Assembly (NCBI GenBank): GCA_038030265.1
Contig: CM075937.1
Coordinates: forward strand, 4,030,001-4,094,000
DNA from: Corythucha ciliata
Taxonomy: Eukaryota > Arthropoda > Insecta > Hemiptera > Tingidae
Direction: 5' to 3'
DNA length: 64,000 nucleotides
Shown here: positions 10,961 to 24,000 of the stretch, piece by piece
Position numbering within the stretch: position 1 is the stretch's first letter
Layout of the letters: the number at the start of each line of letters is the position of its first letter
The notes under the pieces: generated by a model
The model's database searches: none
What the model was told of the DNA's origin: nothing
What the model saw: only the letters and a program-made list of their open reading frames with translations
Program-made: the position numbers and the translations under genes

Positions 10961-11840
10961 ACAGTAAATTGTTTCCTCCTCTTAACTATTACTAAGTAAT
11001 TGAGCTTTAGTAAGTATTTAGTCCCCTTTTTTTAAATTCTTTAAAATGATTTTTTTTTGCCACGATACGTCAAAATTCTAACAGTAATAAATTCGTAAAA
11101 CGACAAAAAAATTGGACCTAAGTCTCAATTCAAAAAATTGTTATGTACAAATGACATAAATACACATAAAAACGCCTAGAAATTACACACGAAAAATACG
11201 TAAATTTAATAAAAATTTTAAATATAGTCAAAGGTAACAACTTATTGGCACTCTCCATTTAGGCGTACGAATTCAAAGCGCGGGACGGGGGTGGGGGGGT
11301 ACAGATGACAGAACAATAATATCGAGTACGTGTTTGACGTAGAGAAACAATAATCAAGTAATTAAACACGGAACGTAGACTCTTTTTGTTTTTTTTTTTT
11401 ACAGTAAATTGTTTCCTCCTCTTAACTATTACTAAGTAATTGAGCTTTAGTAAGTATTTAGTCCCCTTTTTTTAAATTCTTTAAAATGATTTTTTTTTGC
11501 CACGATACGTCAAAATTCTAACAGTAATAAATTCGTAAAACGACAAAAAAATTGGACCTAAGTCTCAATTCAAAAAATTGTTATGTACAAATGACATAAA
11601 TACACATAAAAACGCCTAGAAATTACACACGAAAAATACGTAAATTTAATAAAAATTTTAAATATAGTCAAAGGTAACAACTTATTGGCACTCTCCATTT
11701 AGGCGTACGAATTCAAAGCGCGGGACGGGGGTGGGGGGGGTACAGATGACAGAACAATAATATCGAGTACGTGTTTGACGTAGAGAAACAATAATCAAGT
11801 AATTAAACACGGAACGTAGACTCTTTTTTGTTTTTGTTTT
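10961..11840. repeat. Nearly perfect 440-bp tandem duplication
   Basis: The unit beginning ACAGTAAATTGTTTCCTCCT at 10961 starts again at 11401, an offset of 440. By eye the copies differ only by one extra G in a G run (11289 region versus 11729 region) and by poly-T length at the junctions. Such identity in non-coding DNA points to a very recent duplication (or an assembly artefact). Confidence 0.95.
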
Positions 11841-11860
11841 TTTAAAAAAACAAAAACAAA
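11827..11860. repeat. 34-bp perfect palindrome next to the stop codon
   Basis: T and G runs are mirrored by A and C runs around the centre 11843/11844 (TTTGTTTTTG...CAAAAACAAA). It directly abuts the TAA at 11861-11863, so an mRNA from the minus strand would fold here just after translation stops. Confidence 0.85.
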
Positions 11861-12025
11861 TTAAAAGTTAGTATCGTAGTCAGACCTTCTACGACTCATG
11901 CCGTAGCCTGACGATGAGCCATTGTTGCCACCGTAGTAGGCATTGTAATAATATCCATTCCATTCGCTTCGCCAGGAATCGTACAAATTGGCCATGCTGT
12001 TCTCTTGAATGGATCCTGACGATCT
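11861..12025 (-). CDS. Putative last coding exon (exon 14): Tyr/Gly-rich C-terminus
   Basis: The acceptor is CCCCTAACGATTGAACAG, with a branch-point-like CTAAC and a pyrimidine tract upstream (12028-12060). The exon codes 54 residues, including MANLYDSWRSEWNGYYYNAY and ending SRRRSDYDTNF then TAA. It starts in phase 0, which matches the phase-0 donor of exon 13 at 31156. The link across a 19-kb intron is inferred from strand, phase and the need for a C-terminal exon. It could belong to another gene. Confidence 0.55.
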   Translation of the reverse strand, partial: RSSGSIQENSMANLYDSWRSEWNGYYYNAYYGGNNGSSSGYGMSRRRSDYDTNF

Positions 12026-15000
12026 CTGTTCAATCGTTAGGGGTGGGTGGGTGGGGGGAGGAGGCGTGATTAGAAGGCAAATTACAAAAAAGTGCTGCCA
12101 TGCTCCATTTAGATGGATAGTTTGGGAGGAGGAGGAGGAGTGGGGATTTACAAATAATGAAAAGTTCAAAAGATTCGCTATCGCCTAAAACGAGTCCCCC
12201 CTTGTCGTCACACATTTCTCAGAAGGAACACATAAGGAAAACTACAGTCCAGTAAAATAAGAACTAAAAAGGGGGGTCAGGTTGCAATAATTAGGGTAGA
12301 TGCTATTTTTTTATGTTGTCTGGGATTGTGCAGGTATGACGAGTTCAAATTGTTGACCTCGAAAGACATCGGGATCACCATGGAATTCTCAAAAAACCAC
12401 AAAAATGTGGGACGTTTTGGGGGTTTTGGCTCTTTCACGCTAAACTAGCCTTTTTTCGGTCGCGGCTTCAAAGTAACTTTTCAACGTCGAGAAAATTTCT
12501 GAGAAAACCAGCCTAAAGCGGGTTCTAAATGTATTATCGTTTCCAAGATACAGCTCGTCAAATTTAGGCGAATTTGTCAAAAGTCTTCGTTTTCATTAGC
12601 TGTGACATTGTAGAAACCTTTAATGATCATGGTAGTACCAACTATTTTGCTAGACTAGACTGAATCTTCAAAAATGCGGGCAAACGTCTTGTTATCCCCA
12701 ATGTTTTGATAGTGGTTTTCAACCAATGGGTGGCGGGCTGGCCGGGTCACCGTCCGTTATCCTCACTTGGGTGGCGACCCATAATTTTGTCCTAAAGGGC
12801 CGTGCTCTCCCCACTATTTTATGTTTTGCTACCGTTACTTTCTTTATTCACCTGAGGCTGCATAGTCTTCAAGTTTATTATTTCATTCACCCATTTCAAA
12901 TTTCATAGAGATGTTTCGATAACTATATAATAGGTATAGTTAGTTTTCAGCATTTCGTCCTTTATAGGAAGTAGATCACAAACGCATGTAACTCATCTGG
13001 CAATGACATAATTGTGACTGAAAATGTCTGATAAACGAATACTTTAGGACTGAAAACTGAAAAGTAATGCACTATTTCAACTAAATGATAGCTTGGATGT
13101 CAAAAGTAATAAAAAATATATTTCAATCCACCCTTTTTCTCTTGGAAGAGCCTGACAGAAGACGCTTCTCCTTGACACTTGTAACGTCGTCTATAAGAAA
13201 TGTCGAAATGTCTTCCGTGTCGCCTTCTACATCCATGGGGTCTTTTACATCTACATAGTCAAGATCCAAGAGTGGGTCCAATCGATCATTAAGATTAAAG
13301 CCTTAACTTTCGAGGTCTAATTTATAACAATTTAATCGACAAAATAGAATAATGGAAAAGGTTCTACGTCCAGAACGTTTCAAAGCCAATCCTGATGCAC
13401 CCTCAGCTCAACGGGAGTGGACACACTGGTTGCGTACATTCGAAAATTATCTGGCCAAGACCGAAATTCAAGCTGGAGATAAACTAGCGGTGCTCTCGAA
13501 CTACCTCTCTTGTGACGTGTTCGAGCTCATTGTCGACTGCACTTCATACGCTTCAGCATTGGAAATTCTGCAAGCTGTTTACGTTAAAAAGAAAAATGAG
13601 ATATTCGCCAGGCATCAACTAGTTACTCGAAAACAACTGCCAAGTGAGACTATCGATCAGTACGTCGCAGCACTCACGACACTAAGCAAGGACTGCTCTT
13701 TCAAAGCTGTGTCCACGGAACAAAACACCGCTGACCACATACGAGACGCGTTCATTGCTGGTCTACTTTCTCCTAACATCCGTCAGCGTCTTCTAGAAAA
13801 TAAAACTCTCGAGCTATCGCAAGCTATCGAACAAGCTCGTTCCATAGAAATTGCCGTGAAAAATTCTCAAACATACGACCATTATCAAAGTCAGCAGTCT
13901 GTACACCCCAAGTCTATTTCGGAGAATAGTATAGATAATCAATGTAACGCCACACGTCCTGAATTCAAAAAATGCTACTTTTGTGGAGGCTATATGCATC
14001 CTCGGTCAACCTGTCCTGCACGGGATAAAGTTTGCGCAAACTGTCAAAAAATCGGGCACTGGGCCAAAGTCTGTCGTTCCAAAAAGTCGTCAAAGACTGC
14101 CGCTGCTCTTGCTGATTCGTCATCTTCTGCTACAAGTGAAGAAACACAATTTATTTCCAGTACATTAGGGGCAAGCTCGTCACATTCTCTATCAAAAGCG
14201 TTGGTCTCTGTTCAAGTCAACGGAAACCCCGGGAACTGTCTCATCGACACTGGTAGCTCTGCAAGTTACATCAGCGAAGAATTCGCGTCTTCAAAGAAAA
14301 TTCCATTTTTTCCGGAATCAGGAACCGTCTCGATGGCATCTACATCTCTTTCTTCTATTGTGAAAGGCTACGTAAAAGTGGATTTGAAATTGCTAAATTA
14401 TTCCTACAAGGACGTTAAATTGTCTGTTCTGTCTAATTTATGCTCAGATGTCATCGTAGGGCACGACATATTGAAATTGCACTCGCACCTTAACGTGGGT
14501 TTCGGTGGCACCAACCCACCTCTGACGATTTCTAGCTCGACAACTTTCACTCCAGCGAAAATAGAACCAATTCGTATTTTTTCAGATCTCTCGCTCCAAA
14601 CAAAACCAATAGCAACGAAATCACGCCGTTTTTCAAAAGAGGATTCCATTTTCATTCGCGATGAGGTAGAAAAACTGTTAAAAGCTGGAATCATCGAAAA
14701 AAGTTCATCACCTTGGAGGGCTCAAGTTCTCGTCACGAAAAGTCAAAGTCACAAAAATCGTATGGTTGTCGACTATTCTAATACAATAAACAAATTCACC
14801 GAACTTGACGCCTACCCCGTTCCGAATGTAGAGGAAGTCGTTTTAGAAATGGCCCAATTCAAGCTCTTTAGTACTATCGACTTGGAAAGCGCCTATCATC
14901 AAGTGCCAATATGCAAAAAAGATCGTCCGTACACGGCGTTCGAGGCTTGCGGCCGCTTGTACCAGTTCCGGAGACTTCCTTTCGGAGTTACAAACGGCGT

Positions 15001-18000
15001 ACCGGCGTTTCAAAAATTTATAGACTCAATAGTCGACTCAGAAAATCTACAAGGAATTCGGTGCTATATCGATGACATCACGGTTGGCGGCCGTACAAAA
15101 GAAGAACACGACGCAAACTTGGAAAAATTCCTAGACGTTGCCAAGAAGTACAACCTCAAGTTGAACGAGAAAAAATGTAAATTTTCTCGCACGGAAATTA
15201 AACTTCTTGGACACTTAATTAGCCACGGGTCTATTAAACCTGATCCAGACCGGCTCAAACCTCTCTTAGAACTTCCTCCTCCCCACGACAAACCATCACT
15301 CCAAAGAATCATCGGTATGTTCGCGTACTACTCAAAATGGGTCCAAAGATACTCAGATAAAATTCGCCCCCTTATCGAACTCTCTAAATTCCCTCTATCG
15401 TTCTCAGCTTTGTCGGCGTTCAAACAACTTAAAACTGACATCGCTAATGCACTTCTAACTTGTATCGACCCGAATGCCCAACTCGTCGTTGAAACAGATG
15501 CCTCGGACATAGCTGTCTCCGCGGTCCTCTCACAAAAAGGAAGACCGGTCGCCTTTTTCTCGAGGACTCTGTCTGTCAGCGAAAAGAAGTATCCGGCAAT
15601 AGAAAAAGAAGCAACGGCGATAGTGGAATGCCTTAGAAAGTGGAGACACTATTTGACCAATCGCCACTTCAAGCTAATCACAGACCAAGAAGCCCTGTCC
15701 TTTATGTTCAATCTGAAGCACTCAAGTAAAATCAAAAACGACAAAATTCAAAGGTGGAGACTAGAAATGTCATGTTTCAGTTTTGATATTTTTTATCGCC
15801 CTGGCAACCTCAATAAAGTAGCAGACGCTCTTTCCAGAGTTTGCGGAGCAACAAACGTAAATGAACTTTACGAAATTCATCGGAACCTATGCCATCCGGG
15901 TATCACGAGAATGTACCATTGGACTCGATCGAAAAATCTCCCTTTTTCTCTCGAAGATATTAAACGCGTCACAAACGCCTGCTCTACCTGCGCGGAACTG
16001 AAGCCTCGTTTCCACAAACAGAAAAATAGTCATCTGATAAAAGCCACTAAGCCTTTCGAAAATGTAGATTTCAAGGGACCGATACCATCGTCTACTGGAA
16101 ACCAGTACATCTTAACAATCGTTGATGAATTTTCGCGTTTTCCTTTTGCGTACCCTTGTCGTGATATGTCTTCGGCGACTGTCAAGAAATGTTTCTACAA
16201 CCTATTTTCCATTTTCGGTACCCCTGCGTACATCCACTCGGACAGAGGAACTTCGTTTTTGTCGAAGGAATTAACGTCCTACCTCCACGGCCAAGGAATT
16301 TCGACAAGTTCATCGACACCATATAATCCCGAAGGAAACGGTCTCGTAGAGCGGTACAACGGTATATTATGGAAGACTATGTCTCTCGCTATGAAGAACA
16401 AAGGATTGAGTACTACTCGATGGGAGGAAGTCATACAAGAATCTCTTCACGCAATCAGGTCTCTACTTTGTACTTCAATTAACTGTACGCCTCATGAAAG
16501 AATGTTCCTTCACGATCGAAGATCAACAAACGGAACTTCAATACCATCGTGGTTAGATCACCCCGGGAAAGTATTTTTAAAAACCCACGTCCGGTCTTCG
16601 AAGTACAGTCCTCTGGTTACAGAAGTTGACCTTTTGGAAGCTAATCCAGAATACGCGCTTATTAGAAAACCCGATGGAAAAGAAGTAACAGTTTCCTTGA
16701 AGCACTTGGCACCTCGAGGAGATGATTCCGTATTTGGACACCCTGAGGATGACTGCACTGAATTTTCAGACGGAGGCCCAAATGTTACACCTGAATTCCC
16801 TTTGACACCCATCGCTCACTCATCAGAGGAGAAAGAAGAACCCTTAATTTTCAATAGTTCTTCCAACCCATCGCCTGAAGTAACTTTGTCTCGCCCTGAT
16901 TCGTCCGAAATTGAGAACTCTGGAAGGCCCGTTAGAACCAGGAGACCACCGTCGTATCTCCAAGACTATGTCCTCAAATAACAGGGGGAGAATGTGATGA
17001 AGATTCCTCTCCACTTTTCTTATTAATTCATCTCCCATTCATCTGTTTTTTTCTTATTCTATTTTGTCGATTAAAGCCTTAACTTTCGAGGTCTAATTTA
17101 TAACAACTCGCCACTGCAATTAATACAGAGCGTAGAACACTTGAGGCCGGCTTTTCTGCACCAAACATGCGTTGGTACAACGCTTCTTACAGGCGCAGGA
17201 AACCATCTTCAAGAATAGGGAGAGAGCAGGATCATTAGACATTTTTTTCGGAATGAGTCCTTGCAGCGATTGGACTCATCCCAATTTCAATGGGCTCTTC
17301 TCGTTTCCTATAAAGCAGTGGTTTTTGCGGCTCGCGACCCTCTAAATTCAGCTATAATTTCTTCGCGACCCATGTGCTATGTGTACTATTTAGGTGTGGG
17401 GGGGGGGCATTTGATTATTTCAGTGACTATATTTTAGAGTTGTTAGAACAAGCAAACCAACTTTTTTATTAATTACACACACTGAAACATAACATTTTTA
17501 TCAAGTGTGGAGGGGAAAACTTCCAATACTCCTCCTCGATTTTAAGACTTTTGAGTTTTAAATCGCTTCTTGTCGGAAAACGCCCATTTTAGTTCTTAGT
17601 TTTTCAAATCTGATTTGTCCCAGACCTTTCGTCAATATGTCAGTCAGATTATTCGATGACTCAACATATTCAACGTCTATATTTTTTCGTAGCACCAAGT
17701 CTTTTATGAAATGGTATCTTATATCGATGTGTTTCGTTCTTCGGCTGTTTTCGTAGCTTTTTGTGATGTCGATAGCTCCCTTGTTGTCGACTAGAAGCTT
17801 CACTTTCGCATGATTTCCAAAATCAGTGGCAAGCCCTTTTATGTTGACTGCCTCGCAAGCTGTTGATGCGGCTGCAAATATATTCAGCTTCAGCAGTTGA
17901 TAAGGCGACACAATTTTATTTTCGTGATGACCAGGATATCAAATTTCCTTTGTAGATAACGAGGGATCCGGTTATACTTTTTCTGTCCAGTTTGTTGCCA

Positions 18001-21000
18001 GCCCAATCGGCGTCCGAATATGCTTCAATTCCTCCTTGTCCAGGATTCTTTTTAAGTTAAAGCGAAATTGTTCGTCCCTTTCAGATATCTTTACTCTTTT
18101 AGCGTATTCCGTAGTCGGTTTGTCTAAAAATTGGCTCAAATAAGTAGCAAATGGCACGTCCGGTCTAGATACAGTCGAAATATACATAAGACTTCCTATA
18201 AGCTCTCTGTATGGTACATCCGAACAGATCTGACTTTTTTGATCAATTTGACATCCCTTTTCAATAGGCGTTCTTTACGTTTTGCAGTCTTGCATATTGA
18301 ATTTCTCCAATGTTTTCTCTATTTGAGTCCGTTGAGTTATTTGAATTGTATCGTCTTTTCTTGAGATCTCCATTCCAAGGAATTTGTTTACTTCTCTCAA
18401 ATCTTTAGAATTGAATTCCACTTTTAGAGAGTGAAATATTTTGTTGATGTGTTATTCTGATCCTGTGATTAGGATTGTCATCAACGTAAATTAGGACCCA
18501 CACGTTTTCACCAACGTAGAGACACGAATCATGACTCGAACGGTGCATGCCTTGTGAGATGAGAAAACTGTTCAAACGTTGGTTCCAGCACTTGGGTGCT
18601 TATTCTTGCCACGGGTGAATACATAGTGGTTCCGAAGGGCTCCTCCTTTTGTTGAAACCTCTAGCTACGAGGCGAGCCTTCTTTATCCCACCCTCCTTCG
18701 TGTGAAAAATCCATTTCGTATCTATTGGTTTTACGTTTCGTGGCTTTTTCACAACGGTCCAAGTTTTCATTTTTTCGTGAGCGTCTAATTCTTTTTGAAT
18801 AGCACCTATCCAGCCATCCGCAGATTTTACGGCTTCTTCGTAGCTCTTCGGATCATTCGATGAAGAAAGCATACAGTAGGCACTGTACAGTTCGTATTCT
18901 GATAAATACTTTGGTGGCGAGCGCCTTCTTTGACTTATTTCTTGTCTCTCATCGTCATTTCTGATTTCGTCTTCACTTTGAATTTCGTCTTCGTTTTCGT
19001 GTGGATTGGGAACTTCTAAATTGTCGCATTCTGGCTCTATCTGCACTCGTCGTCTGGTCAGATTTTCATCGTGGTTTTCGTCTTCTCCTTCATTGTTATT
19101 TTCGTGGTTGAATTTCCATTTACTTTCGTCGAATGTAACATCCCTTGAGATTATGATTTTATTCGTTTTTGGATTCCACAGCCTCCAGCCTCCACCGCCG
19201 TAGCTTAGCATTATAGCAGGAGTGGCTCTTCGATCGAGTTTATTTCCTTGCTTCGAAAGTATTGTCGTCCGTGCTTAACAACCGAATGTTCTCAGTTTCT
19301 CCAAGTCCTTTCTGCCATACCAGAAATCAGCTGGAGTTTTCCCTTTTGGCAAAGATTTTGTTGGAGACCGATTAATTTCGTACGCCGAGCAATAAATTGC
19401 TTCTCCCCATTGGCGTTACGGCAACTTTGTGTCGACGAACTTCGTTCGAACTTTATTCAGTAGCGTACGGTTCATTCTTTCTGCTTTGCAGTATTGTTTG
19501 AATTTAGACGATGAAAATTCTCCCCCGTTGTCACAACGAATCTTTTTAGTTTTCTGCACATGCTGTGTCCTTATTAATTTTATAAAATCAATGATGTTGT
19601 TTTCTGCTTCATTTTTCGTCTTCATCAGAGTGATTTGGGTAAAGTGGGAGTAGTCGTCGACAATTACTTGAAAATATTTTTCTGTTCGTAATGACCCTAC
19701 GTCCATGATTATTAACCTATGGCACATGTTTCCTTCTTCGAATATGAAGCGAGCAGTTCTCGCACTTTTTACCCAGTTTCCCGTTTCTTGTTTTTAAATA
19801 CAAATACATAATATTCGATACGCGTTCCTATTTCTAAAAGATATAACAAGTGGCGACGAGGATAATAAGAAACGGAACTCAACATTTTCTAAAGTTGAGG
19901 ACAAGTGCGTGAAAGAAGAAGAAAAAAAAAACTCCGCGTCCTTAGCAACCGCTTTCACCCCGACACTACGATGACGGATTCTCATTCATTTCATTTTTTT
20001 TTTTTTTTTTTTTTCCTTTCTTCGATAACAAGGTAAAGACTTTTCATTTTATTAACTACCTCTAGTACCAGTACCGAATCGTTAATTACACCATGGATGC
20101 CGAACAATTTGCCGCATTCATGGCTTCGTTTACTTCAAACCAGGAAAGGCTTCTTGAAGCGATTCGCTCTTCAGGCAGCTCAGGCCGTTCTCCCTCTTCT
20201 ACACCGACACCCGCCGCTATTCTGATTCCTCCATTCGAAAATTTTACGCCTTCAAAAGAAAATTTTCCAATGTACGTTCAACGGTTTGAGAATTACCTAA
20301 CAATGAAAGGAGTCTTTGCCGATAAGGATCTGTGTAAGCAGATGCTCCTCAACTCCATCGGCTCAAATCACTATCAATTACTTGTTTCTTTGAGTGCTCC
20401 CAAGAAATCCACTGATTTGACCTACGATGAGCTGATTAAGCTTCTTCAAGAGCATCTGTGCCCAAAGAAAAATGTTTTAGTTGCTCAACACAAATTCCTG
20501 TCCCTATATCAAGAGGCAAATCACTCGATCGCTGATTTTGTCGCCCTACTTCGACGTGACATTAATGACTGTGAATTTGTATGTCTGTGTGAACGAAGCA
20601 TTATTGCCGGTATTCTTCCGTGAACATCTCCTTCATTCAGAAAATAAATCTTTCGATGAAATAGTTCAAAAAGCTTTATCCCTGGAAGCCTCCAAAATCG
20701 ACTGTAGGCTACTCAGTTCAAAACAAGCAAATATTAGCTGTAGCACCGCTAATACTGAGGACGTAAATAAAGTAAAATTTCAGAAACCCCGAAATTCTCA
20801 TAGGCCACGTCCCCGTTCAAAATCCAGAGTCGACTATCAACGCTTGGGGATCGATAAAATGTGTGTCCGCTGTGGCCGAGACAATCATAAAACTGTTGAA
20901 TGCCGCACTGACCCACAGTCATTGTCGTGTAAGAGCTGCACAAAGAAGGGCCATGTCGCCAAAGTGTGCCTCACAACACTACTTGCTTCTAACAAAACTC

Positions 21001-24000
21001 GTAATCCTTCAAGTTCTGAACAATTTTTTTCCAGACGGAGTCAACCTACTAACTCAGTTGAAACTGAGTATTCGAGTCTTAATCAAATAGTTGATATTTT
21101 CGGTCACAAAGACTCGAGTAAAGACGCTGAGAAATACTTCGTAACAGTTGAAATTGAAGGACAGCCCCAGAAATTCGAAGTTGATTCCGGAGCTGGTTAC
21201 ACTCTTCTTCCGCGTTCACAATTCAAATGCTTTCAGCTCAATAAACAACTAAAAAAGTCAGATGTGGCCTTCCGATCCTACACAAATAATGTTTTCGTCC
21301 CAGATGGAAAACTTGATGTACAAGTGCGCTACAAAGACACCTATTCGACTGAAGAAATCTACATAGTTCCCGATGATTTTTCACCATTATTGGGTCGCGT
21401 TTGGATCCGTCATTTGGGAATAAATCTGAAGGAACTCGACTACTCTCTGCTTCACTCTCCTTTTTTCATTAACAGTGTGAATGGGAATGAAGATATAGAT
21501 GACATTCTAGCCGAATTCCCTTCAATCTTCGAACCTAAGGTTGGTTGCGTTCCGGGTGTCACTTGCTCTCTGCAACTCCGAGAACATGCCAAACCCATCT
21601 TTCTACGTGCTAGAGACGTCCCGTACGCTCTCAGAGAAAAAGTGGAAAAAGAATTGGACACTTTAGAAGCCGAAGGCATAATTTCAAAAATCGACCACTG
21701 CGACTGGGGTTCCCCTCTGGTTATTGTACCGAAAGCGGACGGGAGTATTCGCTTATGTGTTGACTACAAGAACACAGTGAACCCTCAAATTGTATCTTCA
21801 CACTACCCAATACCAAAAGTAGACGACATACTGGCAGCGCTCACAGATGCGGAATTTTTCTGTCATCTTGACCTCTTCAAAGCGTATTTGCACTTCATGG
21901 TGGATGAGGAAAGTGCTAAAGTCCTGACCATTTCCACGCACAAAGGCACCTATAAAGTGAATCGCCTAGCCTTTGGAGTCAAAACGGCGCCAGAGGATTT
22001 CAACCGCGAGAAAGACAAAATTCTTTCAAATCTCGAAGGCGTGCTCTCTTTCTTTGACGACATTATTGTCTATGGTCGAACGAAATCAGAATGCTTTACG
22101 CGTCTACGTTCTTGCCTGACACGACTTCAAAAATATGATCTGCACCTGAATAAAAACAAATGCCAGTTCTTCAAAACTGAATTAAAATACCTCGGTCATG
22201 TTATTCGCAAAAATGAGGTCCTGAAAAGTCCTGACAAGGTTCAAGCAATTTCAAAAATGAGAAGACCGACAGACGTCAAAGAACTTCGCTGCATCCTTGG
22301 TCTTATAACGTACTACTCAAAACTCATCCCCAAGATGTCCACAATAACTGCACCTCTACGTCTACTTCTTCAAAAAAATAAAAAATTCCAGTGGACTAGG
22401 GAATGTGAAGCAGCATTCCTCAAACTCAAACAAGAGATTGTTAGTAACAGGGTCCTCTACCAGTTCAATCCAGAGCTTCCAATTGTGGTCACTTGCGATG
22501 CCGCATACTTGCGAGTCGCTGGCATACTTTCCCACATCGTGGATGGACACGAACGCCCAGTTGCCTTTGCATCTCGCGCATTGACTCCAGCAGAATGTAA
22601 CTACAGCCAAATTGACCGCAATGCCTTGGCCGTCATCTTTGCTGTGAGCCATTTTTTTATCCGACAATCAGCCCCTTTCTCGAATATTTCACCAGGCTGC
22701 TAAGCTACCAGCAATGACTTCAGCACGACTTCTACATTACGCATCCTATCTCTCAGGATTCAACTACGAGGTGAAACTCAAAAGAGGAGCTGACAATACA
22801 AATGCCGACTGCCTATCTCGCCTACCAATACAGGAAGACGTTCAAACAATGGATATTATCATCAACAAGGAAGTTGAAGAAATTTGCGCTCTCACCCTCT
22901 TTTAAATTTCTTCGGACGATGTAGACGCCGAAACCATCGCCCGGGAGACAAATGCGGACCGAGAACTTTCAAAAATTAAAGCAGATCTCCTCGAGGGGAA
23001 AATTCAAGACGAATACACACTCGAACAAGGAATTCTTTTCAAAGGACATCGAGCCGTAATCCCAAAAATTCTACAAGCTTCTATTCTGCGTGAGCTCCAT
23101 AGTACTCACGTTGGTGCCACGAAAATGAAGCAACTTGCTCGGCGATACTGCACTTGGGTTGGCCTAGATCGAGATATCGAACGACTTGTAAGCTCTTTAA
23201 ATCTGCTGCTTTAAATCAACCGAATCCGACAAAAGCTCCACTACATATTTGGGATGAACCAAAGACAAACTGGGATCGACTTCATGTCGATTATGCCGGG
23301 CCTTTGGACGGAGGGAAACACATTCTCATTGTCGTCGACGCCAAATCAAAATGGGTCGAAGCCCGGATATCTTATCACGCTCCGACTGCTACAAAAACCA
23401 TCGAACTTCTGGAAAATATATTTTCGACTCACGGGTTTCCCAAAATAATTGTCTCAGACAATGCAACTATCTTCAAATGTGAGACATTTACCACTTTTTG
23501 CAAAAACAACGGTATCATTCAGAAATTCAGCGCGCCCGGACACCCTGCAACAAACGGGCTTGCAGAAAGGAACGTGCGCACCCTAAAAAATCGTCTCACG
23601 GCTATGGAAAATGAACCGGGAAACCTAAAGCAGAAAATCCAGAAAATTCTACAAATTTACCGAGCGATTCCCTTAGTCGAGGGGAAATCCCCTGCTGAAC
23701 TTTACTTCGGCAGAACAATTCGAATACGTTTGGACGCCATCAAGCCATTCAAGGAAACTCCTCAAAACGAATCAACAGTTCCTGGACTTCGTTCTTTAAA
23801 CGTCGGCGACCGAGTCCAATCTCGATACTACACAAATTCAAAAATTCATTGGCGTTTTGGAACTGTGCTACAAAAATTGGGACTCCTACACTACATTATC
23901 AAGCTAGACGATGGGTACACGTACAAACGTCACATCGACCAGTTGAGGAGAACTAATGTTCCAAATAAGATGGTGTCATTTTCTCCAGAAACCAAAGCGG

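Larger units (their letters stand above)
10545..11860 (-). other. Putative 3' UTR of the SEA/mucin-like gene
   Basis: AT-rich sequence directly 3' (minus strand) of the last-exon stop codon. A minus-strand AATAAA lies at 10565-10570, giving a plausible polyadenylation end near 10545. Most of this UTR is the 440-bp tandem duplication. The extent is inferred. Confidence 0.35.
13294..17105 (+). mobile_element. Gypsy-1: Ty3/Gypsy element with intact gag-pol and truncated 5' LTR
   Basis: A single uninterrupted gag-pol lies between a 36-bp 5' LTR remnant and a 113-bp 3' LTR (TG...CA). The bases after the 5' LTR do not match a tRNA 3' end but are perfectly complementary to the element's own LTR. 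There is no chromodomain and no env. It is inserted in a CXC-domain fragment, without a target duplication that I can see. Confidence 0.9.

Noticed and set aside
12026..12169. N-terminal extension of the last-exon frame
   Set aside because: The extension is low-complexity Ser/Pro sequence covering the pyrimidine tract and branch-point-like CTAAC of the acceptor, so it is intron.
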